Positions 23,079 through 34,600 of a stretch of DNA of 64,000 bases are shown piece after piece. Source of the DNA: Sphaerolaimus hirsutus. Taxonomy: Eukaryota; Nematoda; Chromadorea; Monhysterida; Sphaerolaimidae. The notes beneath the pieces are model-generated. The model saw only the letters and a list, made by a program, of their open reading frames with translations, had not been told where the DNA came from and did not search any database. The position numbers were made by a program, and so were the translations under genes. The stretch is taken from NCBI GenBank assembly GCA_964036195.1, contig OZ038451.1, positions 9,738,529-9,802,528 of the forward strand, read 5' to 3'. Each line of letters opens with the position of its first letter. Position 1 is the first letter of the stretch.

Positions 23079-24722
23079 CCGTATTACCTCGAATTACCCC
23101 CCCCCCCTCAAAATGGGCTGGGGAAATAATAACCCCCTCGAAATAGCCCCCCCCCGTCGGAATGAAGTACGTCATGTAAGCAATAAATACGTCATGTATG
23201 CAACGTAAACTGGTGAACAATTTAAATGGAAAATTGACTACATAAATTTTCGAAATATTCTCATGTGCAAATGATCAGCCCAATCTAGCTAAAATTTTGT
23301 GTGAATGTGGGGCCAACATTTCTTTACATTGTCCCCAAATGGCCACCCCCCAGCACCCCCCTGGTTAGCTATGACAGCGGTCTATATATTTTTCCATTTT
23401 TTTTCTGGTCAATATAATTGGAAAATTTTGGAATCCCACACAGAATATTGCTGCGGGAAAGTGCGCTGCCATTTTTGGCATGCTGCCAACACAAGCATTG
23501 GATACGCTTGTGCTGGCAGTTTTTTGATGGAAAAAAAATCACTAATGGCTCGCTCAGAGCCGCACATAGGTTGCAGGGTGATTTTTACCCGCTGCTGCCC
23601 CCACACTGCTGCTGCCTCACAAAAATCCATCCTAAATTGCAGATATCAGCCACTTCATGACATTCAAACATATTAAGAACTTTATAAGTGCAAACATTTT
23701 GATTGTGATTGCAAAAACCACAAATTTACACTTTCTGGGAATGACCTCTTCATCTGTCTGGCCCATTTACACAAAATACAGGACACATTTCCAGTTGTCC
23801 CCTGGTATATGTTTAACAGATAATTGTTGCCTGAATTCAATGGGCACTAGCATTGAATGATTTGCATGCAGATGCTGCAGAGGCCGGTCAAGCTTTTACA
23901 GAAATGCTGTCTTTGAACAGTGGTATTTCCACTGATCGCCATAAATGCAATCTTCGTGCAACAATGTGGTGCAGGACCAGCCACATGTTGCTCATGACAC
24001 TTAGGAAGCCAGTCCTGGCCACCATGTGCTGTATCATAAGCCTGGGGTTGTGTAAGACACATTAGTTCCAATATATGTTTTGTTCACAAAAATATTTCAG
24101 GTTTGATCTTCAGCAAAATTTTGGTGTAGGGATTGCGTCGGTTGTGAGGGGGTGGAATAGTTGCAGGAAGTTACCATCTCATATGTCCCAAAAAATCAGT
24201 GGCCTAAACCATCCCCAACCCATTTTATAAATAAATCAAATGCTGGCCTGAACAAAAATTTGTATGGATTTTCCATTTATATTTACCAGAAAAAAAGTGG
24301 AAAAACAATATTTTCAGCAACAAGGGTGGCCTGAGGGGGTGCCACTTTGGTTATATATAGTATATACTTTGGGGCACCCTCACACTATGTGACAGCCTGC
24401 TGGCTTGCTTGTGTGATTTTTAAAATGTTATTTTGTGAATTTTCCATTTATATTGTCCACCAGTTTACATGATGTATTTATTACTGCTAATTTGCATTGC
24501 AGTTACACATAGACTAGTTTGTGTAGCTATCTACGTTTTTATGTCGAAATATATCCTGTTTGGACACATTTATTACCTGTTTTGGGTACGCAGATGCCTA
24601 CTTTTTACTACGATCCTAACGAAAATTTCTGACGAAATAATAAAAAAACCCTCGAATAAACCCCCCTCAAATTTGACTGGCGAAATAAAAAAAACCCATG
24701 GGGGTATTTCGAGGTAATACGG
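23079..24722. mobile_element. CCGTATTACCTCGAATTA element interrupted by another transposon
   Basis: Ends CCGTATTACCTCGAA / TTTCGAGGTAATACGG with TA flanks. Its halves match the uninterrupted element at 32067-32440, including GTAAGCAATAAATACGTC before the insertion and CATGATGTATTTATTACTGC after it. Confidence 0.8.
23208..24465. mobile_element. TA-flanked element with AACTGGTGAACAA ends, nested
   Basis: The left end AACTGGTGAACAATTTAAAT and the right end TATATTGTCCACCAGTT are inverted, with TA at 23206-23207 and 24466-24467. The sister host element at 32067-32440 has a single TA (32196-32197) at this point, so insertion and duplication are seen directly. The short ORFs inside show no transposase motif. 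Confidence 0.85.
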
Positions 24723-25009
24723 TATAAAATGTATGAAATTTCACAATATTGAGCGAAAATTGGGTTCGGGTTCGGGTCGGGTTCCCAACATTACCGAATA
24801 CCATACAATTTTACCTGAAAACTCAACCCGATACCTGGTGCCAGTTCCGCAAAATGCCTATTTAACACAACTTAAACGAAAATGAACCCTGAACTTTTCT
24901 GAACTGGTTCCACGGAAAAAAAACAATTTTTCATAATGCACATTTCTCGTCACATTAGCTTCCACAACTTTCTACGAGCCTAATTTCGCAGGGGCGCAGC
25001 GGTCTTGCC

Positions 25010-25362
25010 TAGGGTGTCTACAAAATTTTTTTTACGGAAAACGGAAAAATTAGCACGGAAATGGAAAAAATTGCTGAAATTTTGCCGGAAACAGAAAAAA
25101 TGGCAGAATTTTGCAGGAAATGGAAAAAATTGCACAAATTTTGCTGGAAATGGAAAAAATTGCACAATTTTTTTGCTGACAACAGAAAAAATTACATAAT
25201 TGAAAACCTGCATGCATGTTTACCTGTTAGGCTGGGACAGAAAACAGAAATTTGGGCCAGAAAAGGGGAAAAATGAAGCAGAAAAACAGAAAATTTTTGC
25301 CGGAAAATGGAAAATGAGCCGGAAAACACAAAAAGTTTTGCCTGCGGAAAGTGGACACCCTA
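25010..25362. mobile_element. hAT-like element with TAGGGTGTC ends, GGAAAATGG-rich
   Basis: Ends TAGGGTGTCTAC / GTGGACACCCTA. Flanks GTCTTGCC and GTCTTGGT match in 6 of 8 bases. The interior is CGGAAAATGGAAAAA-type simple sequence. Confidence 0.75.
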
Positions 25363-25421
25363 GTCTTGGTAAGCAATAATGGCAGCGACGTGACCGTACT
25401 ACCTACAATTGTAGGTACATC

Positions 25422-27379
25422 TAGGGTGTCAAATTTCTGTTTCCGTTTTCCGTTTCCGCCTTTCCGCAGGAAAATTTTTTACCTTTCCGTTTTCCGGCAG
25501 CCGAAAATTTTTTACCTTTCCGTTTTCCGTTTTCCGGCAGCTGACAAATTTTTACCTTTCCGTTTTCCGTTTTCCGGCAGCTGAAAATTTTTTACCTTTC
25601 CGTTTCCGTTTTTCCGGCCCATTTTTCCGTTTTCCGGCTGAAAAATTTTTACCTTTCCGTTTCCGTTTTACCAAGCCATTTTTCCATTTTCTGGCTTGAT
25701 TTTCAGTTTTCTGGCATTTTTCCATTGTTTTTCCAATCTGTATTTATCTTCAATTGGCTCATCCCATTGTGTTGTTTTTGTCTCTTGGAGCAGCATTGAC
25801 AACTGGGATTTCAGGGTCAGTGAAACAGGTGCTGTGAACCCAATTGGGTCATAAGCTGACACCAATAATTGTTTCAAGTTTTGTCTGGTTGGTGTTGTGA
25901 TGCTGTCAATTTGCAATTTTGGTGTTGATATTGCCAGCATGTCCGTTCGGTGATTTTATTTAATTCCCATTACTGCGACAATTTTATTCACCTTTGGACT
26001 CCTGTCGTTTTCTGCTATTTCATTCATGACTGATCTGGAGTTTGACAGCCATTCCCTCATGTTCATAGAACATTGGTTAAATAAAGCTTTGACTTTGTAA
26101 TATAGTTCTAAAGCTTCAACTTCATTTGTGACACTCATGATGAAGTTATCGACGTAAATGTTGTTTATTATCATCACCAACTGGTTTTGTTCCCCTTCAT
26201 TTTCTTCATATTCATTCATGTTGTTGATTGTCACATTTAAATGGTATTTTATGACTGCTCCCAAAATTGCTGGGCTGCAGACAAGTCCAAACAGTACTCG
26301 TTTAAAATGAAGTACTATTAAGTTATTTTCAGTTACTGGTTTTGAGGCATCTTTCAGCAAGAAAAATCGTGTGCAGTCTCTAGCTTGGTCATGCAATCCT
26401 ATTTGCAAAAATGCCTTTTCAATATCGGCAATTAATGCTAGATTGCCTGCCCTGAACCTCAGGAGTAGGCCCAGTGCTAATGGTGTTGTAATTGGTCCTC
26501 TAAAAAGGCACTCGTTGAAACTGGGCTTACCTGCCGACCCATTGTACACGATTCTGCATGATGTCGATTTGCCCGGCGTGATTACTGGCTGGTGTGGCAG
26601 GTAATGAATCCCCTTGTTGTCTGTTTTGTCATCACAGATCTCAATTATTCCCTTTTCTAGTTGGTCATCCAAAACTTTCCGGTATTGTTTGAATAAGTTT
26701 GGATCTTTGTTGAATCTTCTTATCAGTGATTTAAACCACACCAAGGCTTCTGCTTTTCCCGTGGGCAGGTCACTGATACTCTATTTATATGGCCAGTCAA
26801 TATAGTATCATTTGTGGTTGTCGTTGAATTTTATGCTATTTATTATCATCTCCTCTGCAATGTTGTCATCAATTGCATAGTGGTCATCAGTGATTCCCAC
26901 TGCTTCTAGACTGTGAAATTGTCATAGTGTTTCCTTTCCTATGGCTACTATGGCTACTTTTTGATGATTTTTTGTTGGTTCAGTTAAGCTTGAACTACAA
27001 GTGAAGTTACAGGCATGATCCATAGTTGCAGGATGTACAGCTACCACAATCAAAGCCAAACAGGCAAACCTGCATGCAGGTTTTGCTTCTGCAAATTTGT
27101 CTATTACCGTGCTAATTTCACTTTATTTTTTTCTGTTTCCGTGAAAATTTTGCTTTCCGTTTTCCGTTTTCCGGCATTTCATTTTTCCGTTTTCCGTTTT
27201 CCGGCCGACAATTTTTTTTTACCTTTCCGTTTTCCGTTTTCCGCTGAGTGAAATTTTTTTACCTTTCCGTTTTCCGTTTTCCGGCAGAAATTTTTTTTTA
27301 CCTTTCCGTTTTCCGTAAAGTGAAAAAATTTTACCTTTCCGTTTTCCGTTTTCCGTAAAAAAATTTTTTTGACACCCTA
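25422..27379. mobile_element. hAT-like element carrying a BEL/Pao RT relic
   Basis: Ends TAGGGTGTCAAATTT / TTTGACACCCTA with the perfect 8-bp duplication GGTACATC (25414-25421 and 27380-27387). Both arms are CCGTTTTCCGTTTTCCGGC minisatellite. The centre (about 25680-27100) is unrelated low-copy sequence holding a retroelement pol fragment. Confidence 0.9.
25668..26744 (-). pseudogene. BEL/Pao-type retrotransposon reverse transcriptase fragment, decayed
   Basis: A 262-residue ORF (26744-25956) has the BEL/Pao RT order: YLPHQPVITP, CRIVYNGSAG, ECLFRGP, LLLRFR, ALIADIEKAFLQIGLH, then FGLVCSPAILGAVIKYHL. The catalytic box reads YVDN instead of YVDD, so the second Asp is lost. A stop follows and the next segment (25940-25668, with ISAYDPIGFTAP-like LVSAYDPIGFTAPVSL) continues the pol downstream region in a separate ORF. 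No gag, protease, integrase or LTRs seen. It lies within the hAT-like element 25422-27379, whose ends are unrelated to it. Confidence 0.8.
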
Positions 27380-27387
27380 GGTACATC

Positions 27388-28580
27388 TTCAATTGACTAC
27401 TTTTTTCTGTACCCTTCTGAAACCCTTTGAGAGGGTGCCTTTTAAGGCAGGTATGCCTACAATTAGAGGTAATACGGTATCTGGGGCAAGTACCGCACAG
27501 TAAATACACGATCACAAGCAACAACAACACGAGCAGAAAAGGGATAAAACGTGAAAACCCTGCACACCTGCAAAAAGTCCACCGTTCCCGCTCGCAGTGC
27601 AAAAGTCCACTGGAGGGCCATTTTCCTGCAAAAATAAATATTGATGAAGCGTCACATTTAACTAAATTCACGCAATATAAATATACGGTAAAGTCGGCGG
27701 ACATTTCACCCTACAAAATCGGAGAGTTAGAATTCGCTCGCGAATAGAGCGAACAGAAAACTTGGGTCCCACCCGGACGCTCGGAATTGAAAAAGAAAAC
27801 AATATTAAAATAGAAATGGACGCTTTGCCGTGTCCGTGCGTGCACGCCGCCCGTTTCGACGTTTCGTTTCAACGTTGTCTGTTGGAAGCGAAAAAATTTG
27901 ACTGTTTCAAATGATCCTTTTACCGTTTTTGTTAATTTTTCATTCGTTGGCTCCGTTCCAATGGAAGAGTTCCCATATGAGAACTTGGCAGCCAGCCAAA
28001 ATTGCGAAATCCGCTATAAATGTGAATAAAAAAAGCTAACACTAACTATATAACCATGTATATAAACAAAAATAGCGATTATAAAGGTGGAAATTGGCAA
28101 AGTGGAACAATTTTTAACGATTTTTAGCTAACTTTGACTTTTCACTCGCATTTGTATAATATGCAACTGGAAACTGGGATAAGAGCCAAGTTTTCATACG
28201 TGACCCGATCCATTCCAATCATAAAAATATTGCGTCACAATAATGACGACATGCACTCTCCACTGGAGAGACTGACGCAAATGTTTGTAGGGCGATACGT
28301 CTGCCGACTTTATGTAAGTATGAAACTTTATGCGAAGTTGTATCACAGAGCCAAATTGGACACGCACCACGGGCCTGGAATTGGATTGGAAACTTAAAAT
28401 GCGATTTACTCAAAATCACATTTTGTGGACTTCTCGACTTTTAGAACTAGAGGCGTCAAATTTAATATCACGCGTTATCATTGTAGCACTTTCGATTGTA
28501 CCGTAGCTGAGGAATAAATATATTTGGTTATGTGCTTCTCAGGGGTTTTGTAGATTTCGACTCCCGCAGGGGTTCATATA
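27388..28580. other. Stretch without recognisable gene
   Basis: Short ORFs only. A TCGCTCGCGAATAGAGCGA palindrome at about 27733 and fragments of CCGTATTACC repeats (about 27462-27480). No protein family recognised. Confidence 0.4.
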
Positions 28581-29729
28581 AACACCTTCCCGGTCACGTC
28601 CGGCACCCCATTTTTTATTTTACTTGTGACATCCTATCTCCATTCTAGGGTGCTCTATTCTAGGGTGCGCCAGAAGCTGAAACTTGGGGGAGATATTGGC
28701 GCAACTCCCCTCTACTTTGTATGAATTGTGAGGGTCGCGGCAACCCCTATCAGGGTGGGTTGCCCTGACTGCAAAAAATTTTATTGGCTTTTTTGGTGTC
28801 CAATACAGGTCCGGCACCCACTTATTTCTGAGCTGTGGGAGGGGTATAAATCTAAAATTTTGGGGATGTGTTACCAACACCCCTCCCCTACTATACACTA
28901 TTCAAAAATGTGAGATTTATGTGAAAAATTTCTAAAAAATTCTCATATTCTCTAAAAAAACACCACCCCCAAATAGATGGATGACAAAAAACTTTGGAAT
29001 TTTTTTATTAGACACTTGAAGAGCCGGTTTACAATACTTTAAAGGGAAGGGTTCGATGTTTAAAGTTATGTAAATAAACTTACCTCTAAAATGCCTGCAT
29101 TGCCAAATTTACTTAGGGGGGATTTCAAAGTGCAAATGTTGTAAATTTTTGTTCCTGAAATGATGTCATTATGATGTCATTATGATGTCATAAAATTCCC
29201 ACCAAGTAAATTTTGCAATGCATGCATTTTAGAGGTATGGTTCTTTACATAACTTTAAACATCAAACTCTTCCCTTTAAAGTATTGTAAACTTGCTCATA
29301 AAGTGTCTAATAAAAAAGTTCCAAAAAGTGAGTTTTTTGTCATCCATCTATTTGGAGGTGGTGGTTTTTAGAGAATAAGATAATTTTTTTAGAAATTTTT
29401 CACATTATTCTCACATTATTGAATGGTGTATAGTAGGGGAGGGGTGTTGGTAACACATCAAGAAAATTTTAGATTTATACCCCTCCCACAGCTCAGAAAT
29501 AAGTGGGTGCCGGACCTGTGCGGGACACCAAAAAAGCCAATATAAATGTTGCACTTAGCGCGACCCACTCTGTAAGGGGTCGCCGCGGCCCCCTCAATTC
29601 ATGTGAAGTAGAGGGGGGTTGCGCGAATATATCCCCCACGTTTCAGCTTCTGGCGCGCCCTAGAACTGGAGCTAGGATGTCACAAGTAAAATCAAAAATA
29701 CGGTGCCGGACGTGACCGGGAAGGTGTTT
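28581..29729. repeat. 1.15-kb foldback with AACACCTTCCCGGTCACGTC ends
   Basis: The left end AACACCTTCCCGGTCACGTC and the right end GACGTGACCGGGAAGGTGTT are inverse. Similarity between arms continues for most of each half, including the AGTAGAGGGGAGTTGCGCC / GCGCAACTCCCCTCTACTT blocks near 28695 and 29610. One end of the same repeat is at about 398-425. No clear target duplication. Confidence 0.75.
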
Positions 29730-31649
29730 GGATAGCAAATCGCTCCTCCGGAGGGACAGATAGCTGAAAAAAAATTTTGTGGGGGTTGGGTTCGCGGGGG
29801 TTCAATTGATAGGGATTTCCGAGGTATAGAAGGAAGACGGGGGAAAAATCGCTATATAAGCACATATATAGCCAAAATAGGCGATAATGAACATGAACTA
29901 GCGATTTTGGAGGCGAAAAGCTAAATATAAAAAGGTACGAAAATTGGCGATTTTGAGCGAAAATCGGCTAAAAAATTTAAAAATCGCTCCAGATAGATAG
30001 ATAGCTGGACGATTTGGGGGGGGGGGGGTTTAGGGGATAGTAGCCAAAAAATTTGCCTCCGCGATAGATAGATAGCTGAGCGGGCCTCCGGGATAGATAG
30101 ATAGCCCTGGTGCTTCTGACAAGCTAAACGCCTCTTTCATGCACAAATAAATGTCGAACATAAAACGAATTCGGCCGACTGCTGTTGCATGGCTTTGTAA
30201 CTGGGGGGAGAAAAAATAATGCTCTGAAAATGGATACCTCATTCGCTTGAATAATTCCCCCTGTTAGATAAGTGATGACTGAGAAAAAATACCCCCCACC
30301 CCCACTTGAAAAATCCCCCCTTAATGCATATCGTCCATTTGTTTTGTCCAATTTGAAAAAATGGCATGTTTTGTGAATAACGCATACTTGATTAAATGAG
30401 ATGGTAGAAAAATTCTTGAAAATTTTGACGAAAAAATAATTCCTTCACGTAAATAATTCCCCCTCGAATAGTTCCCCCTCAATAAAGTCTGACGAAATAT
30501 AAATTCCATAGGAGAATTATTCGAGCAAATACACTAGTGTAAGGAACTGTGAAATTATCTGCATTCATTTGCAGGTATGTGAAGTGGCTTGCCAAAAGCG
30601 CGACGAAATTTAATTAGGTTTACTCGACGGACTGCACGCTATGCATTTTACTGAAGGAAACACTCCATCATGACGTCATCATTAATAAAATATAAATGAT
30701 TCCAGCAAAAAAGAAACATGACGAGAAAAACATTCTCGTTTGTACTCGACTCCGCTTTTTCATTTTTTTGATATTTTTCTTTTTGTGAAGATGCATAGGT
30801 ACATAAGTATTCAGCGCGCGTTATCGACCAAGACATAAATAAGTTTGGACGCATACCTTGCGGTCCGCAGAGTATAAATAGCAATTAATTTTTTTCAGGT
30901 ACCTAGCTCGATTCAATGTTTTTTTGGGTTGGCGGGTTGCCAAAAAACGTGTCGGGCAACACGAATTTCGCAAACGGAAGATAGTATTGGTATTTAGTAA
31001 GACGAACCTTTTGTTCAGGTAGACATTTAGACAAGAGATTACGATGTGTTAAAAAGCTGAAAATCACGCTTCATTCAATCAATGAATACAAGATCGATAA
31101 AACTGCATCTCAGGTGTATTTAACTTCCTGATCTTGGTAGAAATACATGGAATTCGATCATTCAACACAAAACGGTATATGAACCAGTGTATTTACAGCC
31201 TTATATACAGCGAATACATACAGACGACAGTTTTTTGTACAAAACAGAAACATCGTAAATGGGAGAAATACCGTTACACAAGCTTCCCAAAAGTAGATAA
31301 ATGAGACATACAAATGCGCATAAATACAATAGAAATGTGAATTACTAACAGCTGGATTAAATTAATATTGAAAAATATAAAAGCAAGTAATCCTCAAGTA
31401 TATAAAGAAAAAGGAAAACATGCTTTCACACAGATAGGTTTCCAAGATATTTTGGAAACAAAAAAACACAACTTTTTCCAAAAACAAAGCAATGTTTGGA
31501 TATCGTTTTTTGAAAAAAGTAAATCCCAATCCTTGGCTCATGTCCATCGGGAGTATACAAACAATATGTTCACCATGAAAAAAATTCTGTACAATATGGA
31601 CAAACAAAGATCATTTGCGAGGGGGGGGGGGTGATTTATGAGCGATTCA
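29730..31649. other. Stretch without recognisable gene
   Basis: GATAGATAGATAGCTG clusters (29990-30115), TATTCGAG-type repeat pieces (30240-30530), and a diverged copy of the 1869-2055 repeat (30620-30840). The interval 31360-31630 precedes the YPEL stop and may be its 3' UTR. No ORF of known family. Confidence 0.4.
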
Positions 31650-34600
31650 TCACCGAGCTGTGTCCCAGCCATTTTCTTTGATCATATGAGCCAGTTCGAT
31701 GATAAACTTGCCCTCTTTGTATTTCTGACTAAATTCGAATGCCTGCTCCTGTGAGACGAGAAATAGATTTACATTACAGAAAGAAAAAAGAAAAGAGAAT
31801 AAGGTATTTCCTCGGAATACCCCCAGGTTTGAGCGAGCTTATGAAAAAAAAGCCCCCCCCCTCGAAATACCGTCACCCGAAATGACATTCTTTCGTTTTC
31901 GGAAATTCGTGTTCAAATGCCTATAACTCTTGAACGATAAGCTCAAATTATCTTCATGTGTGTTAATCGGCATGTGTGTAAATACACTTAACTAGTGAGT
32001 ATACTTCACTGCATTTCCTCGCAAATTATGGAACTTTATACCGGAATTATGGAAATTTCTCACTTACCGTATTACCTCGAAGTAACCCCCCTTCAAAATG
32101 GGCTGGGGAAATAATACCCCCCCCCCCCTCGAAATACCCCCCCCCCTTGGAATGATGTACGTCATGTAAGCAATAAATAAGCCATGTATGCAACGTACAT
32201 GATGTATTTATTACTGCTAATTTGCATTGCAGTTACAAAGACTAGTTTGTGTAGCTATCTACGTTTTTATGTCCAAATATATCCTGTTTGGATACATTTA
32301 TTACCTGTTTTGGGTACGCAGATGGCTACTATTTACTACGATCCTTACGAAAATTTCTGACGAAAAAAACAACCCTCCCTCAAATTTTGCTGGCGAAATA
32401 ATAAACCCCCATGGGGGTATTTCGAGGTAATATTTACGGTAATGGTTTACGGCACACCAGGCCGTGTAAACGACCCTTCACTAGTGATGGAAAAAGCGCC
32501 AAGAGTGCCATGGCGATTTTTGCTTTCGCGCTAGCACCAGGCGCCAGCGCCATGGCGCTTTTCCATCACTACCCTTTACACTTTACTGAAATTGTGTCCG
32601 AGGGTGAGAGATCGGTCTCTGACAGCATCAATTCGCAAAAATGGCAAGCACCCATAGCGCAACCTAAACCAACCCCTAAAATACCCCCCCAACCGACATA
32701 TTTCCAGCCGAGCGTTGTCTTGCAGCACTCGCAGTAAATGTCGGCGACAGCGTGCAGCCCCGTGAGCAAGACGCGCTCCTCCGCAGGCCCGCAGGACACG
32801 TTCACCACCGAGTTGAACAGGTACGCCTTGCCGTGGCTCCCTTGGAAGGACTGAGGGCAAGGGGGGGGGGTGACTGTGTGCGCTGAGTTGTCAAATTTCA
32901 TATTTATTTACCGTATTTCCTCGAATTGACACCCCTTGATTTGAATTGAGGCATCTAATTCTAAAAGTCGACAAGTCCACAAAATGCGATTTTGAGTAAA
33001 TAGCATTTTAAGTTTCAGACCCAATTTTAGGCCCGTGGTGCGTGTCCAATTTGGCTCTCTCATGCTTTTCATTAAGTTCCATATGTTGACAATAAAGTGT
33101 CAAATTTTCAGCCCCTGGTCCCAACCTATATGTGAGAAATGGGGTGTCCATAAAATTCCATTCGGTCAGAGCAAAACTGTTTCAGGGAGGGAAATGGACT
33201 TGTCGACGTCATGCACTCGAGAATCATTTTGTTCCCGGCGACGCCAAGGCAGCCTTATAGGCAATTTATAGACTCGTCGACTTTTAGAAATCGGTGTCCA
33301 CGGTGGACTAATCACATTTATTGCTTTTTTCTAACAAAAAAAGGAGACGAAAGATGGACTTGTCGACTTTTAGCCCAAAACTAAGTGGACTTGACGACTT
33401 CTTGCGCAATTTTTTTTGCATTTTTCCATAAAATGTCAAATTCGACACTATCGTATAGGGTCCAAACGGGATCCCGATCCCGAATCCCGAAAAATTTATA
33501 TGGTAGACAGTGGTATGAATGCGAATGCCAGGCAGCCCATTGCGCAGTGCCTAAATGAATCCATAACATTCTTTTGGATGCCAATTTAATCTAACGTTTC
33601 TGGGGTCCATTGTTTTTGGTGTTTTGGGTCATTTCGTGAAATATCAGGAAAAAAACCCTAAAAACCAATTTTTTAGGCCAAAATCCCGATCCCGAAAGGT
33701 CAATCCCGATCCCGAAAGGTCAATCCCGATCCCGATCCCGAAATCTCAAAAGCCAATCCCGATCCCAATCCCGATCCCGAAAGGTCAATCCAGATCCCGA
33801 TCCCGATCCCGAAATCTCAAAAAAACAATCCTGATCCCGATACCGAAAAGTCAATCCCGTTTGAACCCTCATATAGGCATGTGAGGTCAAAAATTTATGG
33901 AAAATAATGAAAAAGCCCCAAATTTTCCGGGCCTAACTCGAAATTTTCATATTTTGGACCTGTGGACTTTTAGAATTGGACACCTCAATTGAATTGACTC
34001 CTCGATATCAGGGATTACTCCCAGAATTATAATATCAGGGATTACTCCCCGACTCTGTAGAATGCGCTGTAAAATGTCAACTGTAGTAATTCAAAGATCA
34101 AAAGTCATGTAAAATGACATGTAACTGCCGACTGCAAGCAGTGACATCGCATGACATTTGATGTTAGTAGTTGTTAACTAGGTGGAGGTCCCCATGGCTA
34201 AAATAGATGTTTAGAGTTTTTCTATTTTCTAACACAGTCACATGCATTTTCACGCGCGCGGTTAAAAAAAACTTATTTACCCACATACAGGTACATTTTA
34301 TACTGATATATTTATACTTTTGTAACACAGATTTTACAACTACTGTTTACTAAAAAACCATTTTGTGACACAAGACGTTTCTCCATGCATTTTCAGGCGC
34401 GCGGTTTAAAACTTTTATTTACCCACATACCACGCATACCAATAAAGTTTTGTATCACAGATTTTGCAAGTATTGTTTACTAAAACTCATTTTGTAACAC
34501 AACTGTCTTGTCAACGAAAAACCCATTTTGTATCACAGATTTTGCAAGTACTGTTTACTAAAACTCATTTTGTAACACAACTGTCTTGTCGACGAAAAAC

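Noticed and set aside
24469-24717. Hydrophobic [15 protein letters not shown].. (also 32227-32430)
   Set aside because: It is the interior of a CCGTATTACC MITE present in several copies.
33624-33884. Arg-Ser-Pro repeat ORFs (also at 48867-49636, 62176-62625 and 63202-63576)
   Set aside because: Translations of the GGGATC minisatellite, open on both strands; not RS-domain proteins.
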